NCBI RefSeq assembly: GCF_004358025.1
Contig: NZ_SMTL01000004.1
Coordinates: 186,001-250,000 of the forward strand
Direction: 5' to 3'
DNA length: 64,000 bases
From: Rhizobium deserti
GTDB taxonomy: Bacteria > Pseudomonadota > Alphaproteobacteria > Rhizobiales > Rhizobiaceae
Below the pieces are notes generated by a model, which saw nothing but the letters and a program-made list of their open reading frames with translations, was not told where the DNA came from and did no database searches. The stretch's first letter is position 1, and the number at the start of each line of letters is the position of its first letter. Shown here one piece after another: positions 46,309 through 56,907 of this stretch. Both the position numbers and the translations under genes were made by a program.

Positions 46309-47472
46309 TTGGAACCCATTCCCAAATATACGTCAAGCGTCGGTGAGGAGCTCAGGGCTCTGGCTGGATCGGGTGTGCTGACGCCGGATCCAGCCCAGAT
46401 GCAGGTCGCTGCCAAGCTTGATCATGTCCTGACATGCCTGCGTGACACGAAGCCTGCGAAAAAGGCCAGCGCCCTCGGCTGGCTGTTCGCCAGGGGCGGC
46501 GGGCGGCCACGCGAAATCCGCGGCCTTTATGTGCATGGCAGCGTCGGTCGCGGCAAGACGATGCTCATGGACATGTTCTTCAAGAAGGCGTCGGTTGCCA
46601 AAAAGCGTCGTGCGCATTTTCATGAGTTCATGGCGGACGTTCATAACCGCATTCACGAGCACCGGCAAAAGCTGAGAAACGGTGAAACGAAGCAGGCCGA
46701 TCCCGTTCCTCCCGTCGCCGCTGCGCTCTATGCGGACGCGGAGCTTCTATGCTTCGACGAGTTCTCGGTCACCGACATCACGGATGCGATGATCCTGGCG
46801 CGGCTGTTCACGGCCCTTTTCGATCTTGGATGCGTGCTCGTCGCCACTTCCAATGTCGCGCCTGAAAATCTTTATAAAGACGGGCTGAACAGAGGCCTGT
46901 TTACGCCATTCATCGCGCTTCTCAACAAGCACGTGGATGTCGTGACGCTTGATTCTCCGCTGGACTACCGCATGCAGAAGCTGGCGAGCCTGCCCGTTTA
47001 CGTGACGCCGCTCGACGCGCGTGCCGATGCGGCGATGGAAGCAGCCTGGCATCAGATCATCGACGGCCAGAAGGTGGCGCCGACCGACATTCCGATGAAG
47101 GGCCGCAGTATTCATGTTCCGTTTGCGGCAGGACGCGCGGCCCGGTTTACCTTCGCAGATCTTTGCGAGAAACCGCTCGGCGCCTCCGACTACCTCAAGA
47201 TCGCAGCTCAGTTCGACGCTGTGTTCATCGAGCATATTCCGCAACTCGGGCCGGAGAAGCGTAACGAGGCAAAGAGGTTCATCAACCTGGTCGATGCTCT
47301 CTACGATCATCACGTACGCGTGTTTGCCTCTGCTGCCAGCCCTCCGGAGGACATTCTTCTGGAAAGAAAAGGAACCGAAGGCTTCGAATTCGATAGAACG
47401 ATCTCTCGCCTTTTCGAGATGCGCAGCCCGGATTATCTGAAGGCGCATCAGCAGCAAAGACATGTAACATGA
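46309..47472 (+). CDS. zapE: Cell division protein ZapE (AFG1-like ATPase)
   Basis: 387-aa P-loop ATPase that in E. coli acts on Z-rings during constriction; mitochondrial AFG1/LACE1 is the relative. Walker A GSVGRGKT (residues 77-84), Walker B LLCFDEFSVTDI, sensor LVATSNVAPENLYKDGLNR. It starts with TTG at 46309, supported by GGAGG (46296-46300) 8 bases upstream. Upstream of mdh, as in other rhizobia. Confidence 0.93.
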   Translation: MEPIPKYTSSVGEELRALAGSGVLTPDPAQMQVAAKLDHVLTCLRDTKPAKKASALGWLFARGGGRPREIRGLYVHGSVGRGKTMLMDMFFKKASVAKKRRAHFHEFMADVHNRIHEHRQKLRNGETKQADPVPPVAAALYADAELLCFDEFSVTDITDAMILARLFTALFDLGCVLVATSNVAPENLYKDGLNRGLFTPFIALLNKHVDVVTLDSPLDYRMQKLASLPVYVTPLDARADAAMEAAWHQIIDGQKVAPTDIPMKGRSIHVPFAAGRAARFTFADLCEKPLGASDYLKIAAQFDAVFIEHIPQLGPEKRNEAKRFINLVDALYDHHVRVFASAASPPEDILLERKGTEGFEFDRTISRLFEMRSPDYLKAHQQQRHVT

Positions 47473-47489
47473 CGTCCCGATGACGCATG

Positions 47490-47507
47490 TCTTACGTTTA
47501 CGTAAGA
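47490..47507. repeat. Perfect 8-bp inverted repeat ahead of the mdh promoter
   Basis: TCTTACGT (47490-47497), TT, ACGTAAGA (47500-47507): an 18-bp palindrome whose edge is 3 bp from the TTGACA at 47511. Such a place suits an activator or repressor of the mdh-suc operon. Two copies of TAACCGATTG (47519-47528 and 47547-47556) follow. Confidence 0.5.
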
Positions 47508-47510
47508 TAT

Positions 47511-47539
47511 TTGACATCTAACCGATTGAAAAATAAGCT
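47511..47539 (+). promoter_or_regulatory. Predicted promoter of mdh-sucCDAB-lpd
   Basis: TTGACA (47511-47516), a 17-bp spacer, and TAAGCT (47534-47539). The -35 is a perfect match and the -10 weak, which fits a regulated sigma-70-type promoter. It is about 107 bp upstream of mdh. Confidence 0.5.
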
Positions 47540-47549
47540 GCGAAAATAA

Positions 47550-48608
<1,059 letters not shown>

Positions 48609-48627
48609 TCCAGACAGGATAGACCTC

Positions 48628-49821
48628 ATGAACATTCACGAATATCAGGCCAAGGCTCTGCTGAAGGGCTATGGCGCGCCGGTCGCCGAAGGTGTGGCTA
48701 TCTTGAAGGTGGAAGAAGCCGAAGCTGCTGCGAAGTCGCTTCCCGGCCCGCTTTACGTGGTCAAGAGCCAGATCCATGCCGGTGGCCGCGGCAAGGGCAA
48801 GTTCAAGGAACTAGGTCCTGACGCCAAGGGTGGCGTTCGCTTGGCAAAATCGATCGAGGAAGTCGTGGCGCATGCCAAGGATATGCTCGGAAATACGTTG
48901 GTAACGGCCCAGACCGGCGAAGCTGGTAAGCAGGTCAACCGCCTCTATATCGAAGACGGCGCTGACATCGATCGCGAGCTTTATTGCTCGATCCTGGTCG
49001 ATCGCTCGGTTGGCCAAGTCGCTTTTGTGGTTTCGACCGAAGGCGGCATGGACATCGAAGCCGTTGCCCATGACACGCCGGAAAAGATCCACACAATCGC
49101 CATCGATCCGGAAGCCGGCGTCACGGCTGACGACGTGGCCAAGATCTCACAGGCTCTCCAACTCTCCGGCGCTGCCGCCGAAGATGCCAAGACGCTCTTC
49201 CCGGCGCTCTATAAGGCGTTCGGCGAAAAGGACATGGCTCTCCTTGAAGTCAATCCGCTGATCGTCATGAAGGACGGCCATCTGCGCGTTCTCGACGCCA
49301 AGATGTCCTTCGACGGCAATGCGATCTTCCGTCACGACGATGTCAAGGCGCTACGCGACGAAACCGAAGAAGACGCCAAGGAAATCGAAGCCTCCAAGTG
49401 GGACCTTGCTTACGTGGCGCTCGACGGTAATATCGGCTGCATGGTCAATGGTGCCGGCCTTGCCATGGCGACCATGGACATCATCAAGCTGTACGGCAAG
49501 GAGCCTGCAAACTTCTGCGACGTCGGCGGTGGCGCCGGCAAGGAGAAGGTCGCGGCAGCCTTCAAGATCATCACGGCCGACCCGAAGGTCGAGGGCATCC
49601 TCGTCAACATCTTCGGCGGCATCATGAAATGCGACGTCATCGCCGAGGGCGTTGTCGCTGCCGTTCAGGAAGTTGGTCTCAAGGTTCCGCTCGTCGTGCG
49701 CCTCGAAGGCACCAATGTCGAGCTTGGCAAGAAGATCCTCAACGAGTCTGGTCTTGCGATCACGGCCGCCGACGACTTGGACGATGCTGCCAAGAAGATC
49801 GTCGCTGCGATCAACGCCTAA
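48628..49821 (+). CDS. sucC: Succinyl-CoA synthetase subunit beta
   Basis: 397-aa ATP-grasp subunit that with SucD converts succinyl-CoA to succinate while making [61 protein letters not shown] (here quoted to 20) and [14 protein letters not shown] are intact. It is 19 bp after mdh and 17 bp before sucD. ATG 48628 has AGGAT 8 bases upstream. Confidence 0.98.
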   Translation: MNIHEYQAKALLKGYGAPVAEGVAILKVEEAEAAAKSLPGPLYVVKSQIHAGGRGKGKFKELGPDAKGGVRLAKSIEEVVAHAKDMLGNTLVTAQTGEAGKQVNRLYIEDGADIDRELYCSILVDRSVGQVAFVVSTEGGMDIEAVAHDTPEKIHTIAIDPEAGVTADDVAKISQALQLSGAAAEDAKTLFPALYKAFGEKDMALLEVNPLIVMKDGHLRVLDAKMSFDGNAIFRHDDVKALRDETEEDAKEIEASKWDLAYVALDGNIGCMVNGAGLAMATMDIIKLYGKEPANFCDVGGGAGKEKVAAAFKIITADPKVEGILVNIFGGIMKCDVIAEGVVAAVQEVGLKVPLVVRLEGTNVELGKKILNESGLAITAADDLDDAAKKIVAAINA

Positions 49822-49838
49822 CTTAAGGACCGGAAACA

Positions 49839-50741
49839 ATGTCTATTCTCGTCAATAAAGACACCAAGGTTCTGGTTCAGGGCCTGACCGGCAAGACCGG
49901 CACCTTCCATACCGAGCAGGCGCTCGCCTATTACGGCACGCAGATGGTCGGCGGCATCCACCCGAAGAAGGGTGGCGAAACCTGGACCGGCTCTAAGGGC
50001 GAAAGCCTGCCGATCTTCGCGACCGTTGCGGAAGCCAAGGAAAAGACCGGCGCCGACGCGTCCGTGATCTATGTTCCGCCGGCTGGTGCAGCGGATGCGA
50101 TCATCGAAGCAATTGATGCCGAGATCCCGTTCATCACCTGCATCACCGAAGGCATTCCGGTCATGGACATGGTTCGCGTCAAGGCTCGGCTGGACCGTTC
50201 CTCGTCGCGCCTGCTCGGCCCGAACTGCCCGGGCGTGCTGACGCCGGAAGAATGCAAGATCGGCATCATGCCTGGCTCGATCTTCCGCAAGGGTTCGGTC
50301 GGCATCGTATCGCGCTCCGGCACGCTGACCTATGAGGCTGTGTTCCAGACCTCGAACGAAGGCCTTGGCCAGACCACGGCCGTCGGCATCGGCGGCGACC
50401 CGGTCAAGGGCACCGAGTTTATCGACATCCTGGAGATGTTCCTCGCCGACGAAGCCACGCAGTCGATCATCATGATCGGCGAAATCGGCGGTTCGGCTGA
50501 AGAAGACGCGGCACAGTTCCTGATCGACGAAGCCAAAAAGGGCCGCAAGAAGCCGATGGCTGGCTTCATCGCCGGCCGTACCGCTCCAAAGGGCCGCACC
50601 ATGGGTCATGCCGGCGCTGTCGTTTCCGGCGGCAAGGGTGATGCGGACTCGAAGATCTCGGCCATGGAAGCGGCCGGCATTAAGGTCTCGCCTTCGCCGG
50701 CACGCTTGGGCAAGACGCTGGTTGAAGTCCTCAAGGGCTGA
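49839..50741 (+). CDS. sucD: Succinyl-CoA synthetase subunit alpha
   Basis: 300-aa CoA-binding subunit. CoA-binding motif [24 protein letters not shown] ([20 protein letters not shown]), and the phosphohistidine is in [18 protein letters not shown] at about residue 257. The CoA-ligase loop [20 protein letters not shown] is also intact. It is separated from sucA by an unusually long, hairpin-rich 220-bp gap. Confidence 0.98.
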   Translation: MSILVNKDTKVLVQGLTGKTGTFHTEQALAYYGTQMVGGIHPKKGGETWTGSKGESLPIFATVAEAKEKTGADASVIYVPPAGAADAIIEAIDAEIPFITCITEGIPVMDMVRVKARLDRSSSRLLGPNCPGVLTPEECKIGIMPGSIFRKGSVGIVSRSGTLTYEAVFQTSNEGLGQTTAVGIGGDPVKGTEFIDILEMFLADEATQSIIMIGEIGGSAEEDAAQFLIDEAKKGRKKPMAGFIAGRTAPKGRTMGHAGAVVSGGKGDADSKISAMEAAGIKVSPSPARLGKTLVEVLKG

Positions 50742-50931
50742 CGCCACATAATGGACACTCGCCGTCGATAGATAGGCGGCGATTGATCCAAGAAGCTGAG
50801 AATGGGCGGAGCGGCGAGAGTCCCGCCTGTTCTGGTTGGGCGCCAGGGCAAGCCGCCATGCGCGGATGACCGGTACGACGACAAGACAGAGAATGCGAAT
50901 ACCGGAGAATATTTTCCGGTTCGATTACGTC

Positions 50932-50964
50932 AGGAGGCGGGCGCGGCGCCCGCGATAGATCATG
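50932..50964 (+). promoter_or_regulatory. sucA ribosome-binding site with hairpin in the spacer
   Basis: AGGAGG (50932-50937) is 24 bases from the sucA ATG (50962), much too far for normal initiation. Between them lies a perfect 7-bp hairpin GCGGGCG-CGG-CGCCCGC (50937-50953). When it is folded, only GATAGATC (8 bases) remains between AGGAG and ATG, an optimal spacing. Two more dyads lie upstream: TCGCCG/CGGCGA (50759-50764/50777-50782) and ACCGGA/TCCGGT (50901-50906/50915-50920). No other start codon exists at the proper distance from the Shine-Dalgarno. Confidence 0.6.
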
Positions 50965-53958
50965 GCACGGCAAGAAGCCAACGAGCAGTTCCTCATCACC
51001 TCTTTCCTCGACGGTGCGAACGCCGCTTATATCGAGCAGCTCTATGCTCGTTACGAGACCGATCCGGCTTCGCTTTCGCCGGAATGGCAGTCCTTCTTCA
51101 AGGCGCTTGCGGATAATCCGGAAGACGTGAAGAAGGCGGCGCAGGGCGCTTCCTGGAAGCGCAAGAACTGGCCGATTACTCCGTCCGGAGAACTTGTGTC
51201 GGCGCTCGACAGCAACTGGCCGATCGTCGAGAAGGCGATCGAGACAAAAGTCAAGGCGAAGGCGGAAGCTGCAGCCGTTGCGACAGGTAAGCCGGTGAGC
51301 GACGTGGACGTGCATCAGGCAACCCGCGACAGCGTCCGTGCTATCATGATGATCCGCGCCTACCGCATGCGCGGCCATCTGCATGCAAAGCTGGATCCGT
51401 TGGGCATTGCTATTGCGGTCGAGGATTACAATGAGCTTTCGCCGACGGCCTATGGCTTTACGGAAGCGGATTTCGATCGCAAGATCTTCATCGATAATGT
51501 GCTCGGCCTCGAATACGCGACTGTGCGCGAGATGATCGACATCCTGGAGCGGACCTACTGCTCCACCATGGGCGTCGAGTTTATGCATATCTCCAACCCG
51601 GAAGAAAAATCCTGGATTCAGGAGCGGATCGAAGGCCCCGGCAAGGGCGTCGAGTTTACCGCCGAAGGCAAAAAGGCTATCCTTTCCAAACTGGTGGAAG
51701 CGGAGGGTTACGAGCAGTTCCTCGACGTGCGCTTCAAGGGCACCAAGCGTTTCGGGCTGGACGGCGGTGAATCGCTGATCCCGGCGCTGGAGCAGATCAT
51801 CAAGCGTGGCGGTCAGGAAGGCCTGCAGGAAGTCGTGCTCGGCATGGCGCACCGCGGTCGCCTCAACGTGCTGACCAATGTCATGCACAAGCCGCACCGG
51901 GCGGTCTTCCACGAATTCAAGGGCGGCTCCTTCAAGCCGGACGAAGTGGAAGGCTCGGGGGATGTCAAATACCATCTCGGCGCATCTTCCGACCGCGAAT
52001 TCGACGGTAACAAGGTTCACCTTTCGCTGACGGCCAATCCGTCGCATCTGGAAATCGTCAACCCGGTGGTGATGGGCAAGGCTCGCGCCAAGCAGGATAT
52101 TCTGACGAAGACCTGGGACAAGGACGGCATTATTCCCCTGTCCGAACGTGCCAAGGTCCTGCCGTTGCTTCTGCATGGCGATGCGGCTTTTGCGGGCCAA
52201 GGCGTGACCGCGGAAATCCTCGGCCTGTCCGGCCTGCGCGGTCACCGCGTCGCCGGCACCATGCATGTCATCATCAACAATCAGATCGGCTTCACCACCA
52301 ATCCGGGCTTCTCTCGCTCTTCGCCCTATCCGTCGGATGTCGCGAAGATGATCGAAGCGCCGATCTTCCACGTCAACGGCGACGATCCGGAAGCGGTCGT
52401 CTACGCTGCCAAGATCGCCATCGAATACCGGATGAAGTTCCACAAGCCGGTCGTGGTCGACATGTTCTGCTATCGCCGCTTCGGCCATAACGAAGGCGAC
52501 GAACCTTCGTTCACGCAGCCGAAGATGTACAAGGTCATCCGCGCCCACAAGCCGGTTGCCGAGCTCTATGCCGAACGCCTGGTCTCCGAGAACGTCATCA
52601 CCGACGGCGAATTTGAGAAGATGAAGGCCGACTGGCGTGCGCATCTGGAGGCCGAATTCGATGCGGGCCAGAGCTACAAGCCGAACAAGGCCGACTGGCT
52701 GGACGGGCAGTGGTCCGGCCTACGCTCGGCTGACAATGCCGACGAGCAGCGCCGTGGCAAGACTGCTATGCCGATGAAGGACCTGCGGGAGATCGGCCGC
52801 AAGCTGTCGACCATTCCAGAAGGCTTCAACGCCCACCGCACGATCAAGCGCTTCATGGAAAACCGCGCCCAGATGATCGAGACGGGCGAGGGGATCGATT
52901 GGGCCATGGCGGAAGCGCTGGCCTTTGGGTCACTCGCAGTGGAAGGCACGAAGATCCGTCTGTCGGGTCAGGATTGCGAGCGCGGCACGTTTTCGCAGCG
53001 TCATTCGGTTCTTTATGACCAGGAGACCGAAGAGCGCTTCATCCCGCTTGCCAACCTGTCCCCCACCCAGGCCCGTTACGAAGTCATCAACTCCATGCTT
53101 TCGGAAGAGGCGGTCCTCGGCTTTGAATACGGCTATTCGCTCGCCCGTCCGAATGCGCTGACGCTCTGGGAAGCCCAGTTCGGCGACTTCGCCAATGGTG
53201 CTCAGGTCGTGTTCGACCAGTTTATTTCTTCGGGTGAACGCAAGTGGCTTCGCATGTCCGGCCTCGTCTGCCTTCTGCCGCATGGTTATGAAGGCCAGGG
53301 TCCGGAACACTCTTCAGCCCGCCTCGAGCGCTGGCTGCAGATGTGTGCTGAAGACAATATGCAGGTTGCCAACGTCACCACGCCATCCAACTACTTCCAC
53401 ATCCTGCGCCGCCAGGTGAAGCGCGACTTCCGCAAGCCGCTGATCCTGATGACGCCAAAATCGCTCCTGCGTCACAAGCGCGCCACCTCGACGCTTGCCG
53501 AAATGGCTGGTGAGAGTTCTTTCCACCGTCTGCTATGGGACGATGCGGAGATGATCAAGGATGGCCCGATCAAGCTCCAGAAGGATGCCAAGATCCGTCG
53601 CGTCGTGATGTGCTCGGGCAAGGTCTACTATGACCTTCTCGAAGAGCGCGAAAAGCGTGGAATCGACGACGTTTATCTGCTGCGCATCGAGCAGCTTTAT
53701 CCTTTCCCGGCAAAGGCGCTTATCAACGAGCTGTCGCGATTCAAGAATGCGGAAATGGTCTGGTGCCAGGAAGAGCCCAAGAACATGGGTTCGTGGTCCT
53801 TCATCGATCCCTACCTCGAATGGGTCCTGGCGCATATCGATGCCAAGTATCAGCGTGTCCGATATACCGGGCGCCCGGCCGCAGCATCGCCTGCAACCGG
53901 CCTGATGTCCAAGCATCTGGCGCAGCTCGAAGCATTCCTCGAAGACGCTTTGGGGTGA
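50962..53958 (+). CDS. sucA: 2-oxoglutarate dehydrogenase E1 component
   Basis: 998-aa thiamine-diphosphate enzyme that decarboxylates 2-oxoglutarate in the OGDH complex. MARQEANEQFLITSFLDGAN is the usual rhizobial N terminus. Substrate/ThDP motifs: GMAHRGRLNVL, HGDAAFAGQGVTAEILGLSG and the ThDP-binding INNQIGFTTNPG. The C-terminal transketolase part includes SGLVCLLPHGYEGQGPEHSSARLE (quoted part LPHGYEGQGPEHSSARLE). Translation start has the odd spacer described separately. Confidence 0.98.
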   Translation: MARQEANEQFLITSFLDGANAAYIEQLYARYETDPASLSPEWQSFFKALADNPEDVKKAAQGASWKRKNWPITPSGELVSALDSNWPIVEKAIETKVKAKAEAAAVATGKPVSDVDVHQATRDSVRAIMMIRAYRMRGHLHAKLDPLGIAIAVEDYNELSPTAYGFTEADFDRKIFIDNVLGLEYATVREMIDILERTYCSTMGVEFMHISNPEEKSWIQERIEGPGKGVEFTAEGKKAILSKLVEAEGYEQFLDVRFKGTKRFGLDGGESLIPALEQIIKRGGQEGLQEVVLGMAHRGRLNVLTNVMHKPHRAVFHEFKGGSFKPDEVEGSGDVKYHLGASSDREFDGNKVHLSLTANPSHLEIVNPVVMGKARAKQDILTKTWDKDGIIPLSERAKVLPLLLHGDAAFAGQGVTAEILGLSGLRGHRVAGTMHVIINNQIGFTTNPGFSRSSPYPSDVAKMIEAPIFHVNGDDPEAVVYAAKIAIEYRMKFHKPVVVDMFCYRRFGHNEGDEPSFTQPKMYKVIRAHKPVAELYAERLVSENVITDGEFEKMKADWRAHLEAEFDAGQSYKPNKADWLDGQWSGLRSADNADEQRRGKTAMPMKDLREIGRKLSTIPEGFNAHRTIKRFMENRAQMIETGEGIDWAMAEALAFGSLAVEGTKIRLSGQDCERGTFSQRHSVLYDQETEERFIPLANLSPTQARYEVINSMLSEEAVLGFEYGYSLARPNALTLWEAQFGDFANGAQVVFDQFISSGERKWLRMSGLVCLLPHGYEGQGPEHSSARLERWLQMCAEDNMQVANVTTPSNYFHILRRQVKRDFRKPLILMTPKSLLRHKRATSTLAEMAGESSFHRLLWDDAEMIKDGPIKLQKDAKIRRVVMCSGKVYYDLLEEREKRGIDDVYLLRIEQLYPFPAKALINELSRFKNAEMVWCQEEPKNMGSWSFIDPYLEWVLAHIDAKYQRVRYTGRPAAASPATGLMSKHLAQLEAFLEDALG

Positions 53959-53969
53959 AGATCCCCTAG

Positions 53970-53993
53970 AGGCGGCTGATTTCTCAGCCGCCT
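53970..53993 (+). terminator. Terminator-like hairpin between sucA and sucB
   Basis: A perfect 10-bp stem AGGCGGCTGA (53970-53979) with TCAGCCGCCT (53984-53993) and TTTC loop. It is followed by TCACCATTTC, which is not a proper T-run. It may be a weak terminator or an mRNA-stabilising/processing hairpin within the operon. Confidence 0.55.
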
Positions 53994-54032
53994 TCACCAT
54001 TTCGCAACACTCTGACAACACGGAAACAGATC

Positions 54033-55283
54033 ATGGCCACCGAAATCCGCGTCCCCACTCTCGGAGAATCCGTCAGCGAGGCAACTGTTGGCACCTGGTT
54101 CAAGAAGGTGGGCGATACGGTGAAGGCCGACGAGCCTTTGCTCGAACTCGAAACGGATAAAGTGACCGTCGAAGTTCCGTCCCCGGCCGCCGGCGTCCTG
54201 ACCGAAATCGTCGCGGCGAATGGCGAGACCGTCGGCCTTAGCGCATTGCTGGGCCAGATCGAAGCAGGCGCCGCCGGTGCAGCCACCTCCGCGCCAACCG
54301 CCAAGCCGGCTGAAGCCGCTCCTGCCGCTGCCACTCCTGCCGCAGCGCCGGCTCCCGCTGCTGCCCCGGCTGCCTCCTCCGGAACCTCCATGCCGCCAGC
54401 TCCGGCCGCCGCCAAGGTTGCCGCTGACAACAACATCTCGACCGCCGATGTGGACGGCTCCGGAAAGCGCGGCCAGGTCCTCAAGGGTGACGTTATCGCT
54501 GCCATCTCCAAGGGGACGTCGGCTCCGGCTGCCCCTGCCGCTGCTCCGGCGGCTCCGCGCCCGGTTTCGTCTGCCGACGATGCGTCCCGCGAAGAGCGCG
54601 TCAAGATGACCCGCCTGCGCCAGACTATCGCCAAGCGCCTCAAGGACGCGCAGAACACCGCCGCCATGCTCACCACCTATAACGAGGTGGACATGAAGGC
54701 AGTCATGGATCTGCGCACCAAGTACAAGGACGTGTTCGAGAAGAAGCACGGCGTCAAGCTCGGCTTCATGGGCTTCTTCACCAAGGCCGTCACCCATGCG
54801 CTGAAGGAACTGCCGGCCGTCAACGCCGAGATCGACGGCACCGACCTCATCTACAAGAACTACTGCCATGTCGGCATGGCTGTCGGAACGGACAAGGGCC
54901 TTGTCGTTCCGGTCATCCGCGACGCCGACCAGATGTCGATCGCCGAGATCGAGAAGGAACTGGCGCGTCTGGCCAAGGCCGCACGCGACGGTTCGCTGTC
55001 GATGGCCGACATGCAGGGCGGCACGTTCACCATCACCAATGGTGGCGTCTACGGTTCACTGATGTCTTCGCCGATCCTCAATGCTCCGCAGTCCGGCATT
55101 CTCGGGATGCACAAGATCCAGGAGCGCCCAATGGCAATCGGCGGCCAGGTTGTCATCCGCCCGATGATGTATCTGGCGCTTTCCTACGATCACCGCATCG
55201 TCGACGGCAAGGAAGCGGTGACTTTCCTTGTCCGCGTCAAGGAAAGCCTTGAAGATCCGGAGCGTCTGGTTCTCGATCTGTAA
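54033..55283 (+). CDS. sucB: 2-oxoglutarate dehydrogenase E2 component (dihydrolipoamide succinyltransferase)
   Basis: 416-aa core of the OGDH complex. One lipoyl domain (residues 1-76; lipoylated Lys43 in [11 protein letters not shown]), a long Ala/Pro-rich linker, a peripheral-subunit-binding domain (about 128-162, [17 protein letters not shown]), a second Ala/Pro linker, and the catalytic domain ending [19 protein letters not shown] with the catalytic HRIVDG. Full length. Confidence 0.98.
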   Translation: MATEIRVPTLGESVSEATVGTWFKKVGDTVKADEPLLELETDKVTVEVPSPAAGVLTEIVAANGETVGLSALLGQIEAGAAGAATSAPTAKPAEAAPAAATPAAAPAPAAAPAASSGTSMPPAPAAAKVAADNNISTADVDGSGKRGQVLKGDVIAAISKGTSAPAAPAAAPAAPRPVSSADDASREERVKMTRLRQTIAKRLKDAQNTAAMLTTYNEVDMKAVMDLRTKYKDVFEKKHGVKLGFMGFFTKAVTHALKELPAVNAEIDGTDLIYKNYCHVGMAVGTDKGLVVPVIRDADQMSIAEIEKELARLAKAARDGSLSMADMQGGTFTITNGGVYGSLMSSPILNAPQSGILGMHKIQERPMAIGGQVVIRPMMYLALSYDHRIVDGKEAVTFLVRVKESLEDPERLVLDL

Positions 55284-55309
55284 GGTCTCTGGAATAGGGA
55301 GAGAGCGGC

Positions 55310-55723
55310 ATGGAGCCTAATTCGGCAGATGCAACAACAGTAGTGGTCCTGCTGTGCTTCAGCGTCGTCCTGCTGCTCGCCCACATCATGCTCCAGGGCT
55401 TTCTCGCCACCCGCGAACTTGGCTCGACATGGAACGCCGGCCCTCGTGACGAGGGCCGCGAGCCAAAGGGAGCGCTGGCAGGCCGTGCTGCCCGCGCCTC
55501 CAAGAACTATCAGGAAACCTATCCGGCTTTTGTCGGCCTCCTGTTGGGACTCGCCTTTATCGGCGATGCATCCGGCTGGGGGCTGATTGGTGCCTGGATC
55601 TGGCTGATCGCCCGCATCGTCTACATCCCGCTTTATCTCGCCGGTGTTCCTTACATCCGCTCTCTGGTCTGGCTGGTCAGCCTCCTTGGCTTGCTGATCA
55701 TGATGGTCGGGCTGTTCCTGTGA
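55310..55723 (+). CDS. MAPEG family membrane protein
   Basis: 137-aa protein with four hydrophobic helices of the MAPEG superfamily (microsomal glutathione transferase/eicosanoid type). Family features: RELGSTWNAGPRDEG-like loop (TRELGSTWNAGPRD), RAARASKNYQETYPAFVGLLLGLAF, here quoted in part, and IARIVYIPLYLAGVPYIRSL. Its role in bacteria is unclear. It lies between sucB and a DUF4241 gene, 26 bp after sucB, and overlaps the following gene by GTGA. Confidence 0.88.
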   Translation: MEPNSADATTVVVLLCFSVVLLLAHIMLQGFLATRELGSTWNAGPRDEGREPKGALAGRAARASKNYQETYPAFVGLLLGLAFIGDASGWGLIGAWIWLIARIVYIPLYLAGVPYIRSLVWLVSLLGLLIMMVGLFL

Positions 55724-56898
55724 TCTTGGAAAGCTTGAAATATGCCGCGGCAGCGAGCGCCGCATTGTCGATCCTCGCGGGCTGCGAAGACAAGCAGTTG
55801 TTCAATCCGGGAAAACTCTCTTCCAATCTTGCGATCTTTACCGACACCTCGGTATCGCTTGCCGACCGCAAACTGGTTGAGATCCGGATCGGTGATCTAA
55901 CGCTCCCGGATGGTAAACTTGTCGCCTTCGATCCATTGGTACAGCCGGAACGTAAGCCGTTTGAACGAACCGTTGCGCCCGGAACCTACCCGGTATCGTT
56001 CATTCGTGGCGCCGTCGAATATTCCCGGCCGGCAATGCTTGTCATACGCTTTTCGAACGCGAAGGTCGAACGTTTCGAACTTGCGACGGTCGAGGGCCAG
56101 GATGTCGGCAGCCTGAAGGATGACGAGTTCTACGGCATCGGTGTCGATGCCGGGATTGCAGGTTTCGGAAATGCCACCTATGGCGCTGCCCAAGCAAAGT
56201 TCGAAAAGGCCGAACAGGGAAAGCCCGGGAGCCGATACAGCACTTATTATGACGACGTCATCTCGCGCGCCATGCCTGGGGTTGGGAGCGACGAGTTTGT
56301 TGTCGATCATCCGCTTTCGGGCGAGGACGGTGCGGCGGCGATGACGCAGGCCGGGTGGGGAGACGGCTATTATCCGACCTTTTGGGGACTGGACGGGAAT
56401 GGAAAACCGGCTCTAGCCCTCATTGAATTCTTCGTTATTACCGACGGTGACGGGCACAGCGATTTAGAGAAGGAAAAGGCCGCCGCGCTTGCAGGCATGA
56501 GCGCGCAGCAACAGGCCGACAACAAGTTCGCCTACGAAGCTCTGAAGGCGGGTGACGAGACGGGTTTTGCAGCCTATCTGCGCGACAGGCGCATCGGACC
56601 GAAGGATTATGTGCTGGAAAGCGGCGGCTCTTTCATGCTGGAGGCGATCCGGCTGGACAGGCCGATTGCCCTGCGGGCCATGCTGGATGCCGACGCGACG
56701 AATGAACTCGGCCCGCATGACGCGTTCCTGGGCGGTTCTTATTCGGAATTCGCCAAGGCGCTGACGGAGAATGCCGAAAAGGCCAAAGCGGAAGGCAAGG
56801 ACACGCTTGCGCCGCGCTCTCCTGAACTCATGGCCGTGATCGCAGAGTTGGAAAGCGCACCGACGGTTCCGATAAAACCAAGTAAAAGCTTAAGATAG
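55720..56898 (+). CDS. DUF4241 domain-containing lipoprotein
   Basis: 392-aa predicted lipoprotein: signal ILESLKYAAAASAALSILAGC with Cys22 (lipobox LAGC; quoted motif ILAGC), then a DUF4241 domain at about residues 60-245 (APGTYPVSFIRGAVEY; VEGQDVGSLKDDEFYGIGVD; AGWGDGYYPTFWGLDGNG) and a C-terminal ankyrin-like or helical region of unknown type. Function unknown. It starts with GTG at 55720, overlapping the MAPEG stop, and ends 9 bp before lpd, so the pair is embedded in the sucAB-lpd operon. Confidence 0.75.
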   Translation: MILESLKYAAAASAALSILAGCEDKQLFNPGKLSSNLAIFTDTSVSLADRKLVEIRIGDLTLPDGKLVAFDPLVQPERKPFERTVAPGTYPVSFIRGAVEYSRPAMLVIRFSNAKVERFELATVEGQDVGSLKDDEFYGIGVDAGIAGFGNATYGAAQAKFEKAEQGKPGSRYSTYYDDVISRAMPGVGSDEFVVDHPLSGEDGAAAMTQAGWGDGYYPTFWGLDGNGKPALALIEFFVITDGDGHSDLEKEKAAALAGMSAQQQADNKFAYEALKAGDETGFAAYLRDRRIGPKDYVLESGGSFMLEAIRLDRPIALRAMLDADATNELGPHDAFLGGSYSEFAKALTENAEKAKAEGKDTLAPRSPELMAVIAELESAPTVPIKPSKSLR

Positions 56899-56907
56899 GA
56901 TAGAGCT

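Noticed and set aside
50731..52644. Long open frame (637 codons) antisense to sucA
   Set aside because: It mirrors the codon structure of sucA on the other strand, has no recognisable domain and no ribosome-binding site; typical of GC-rich genomes.
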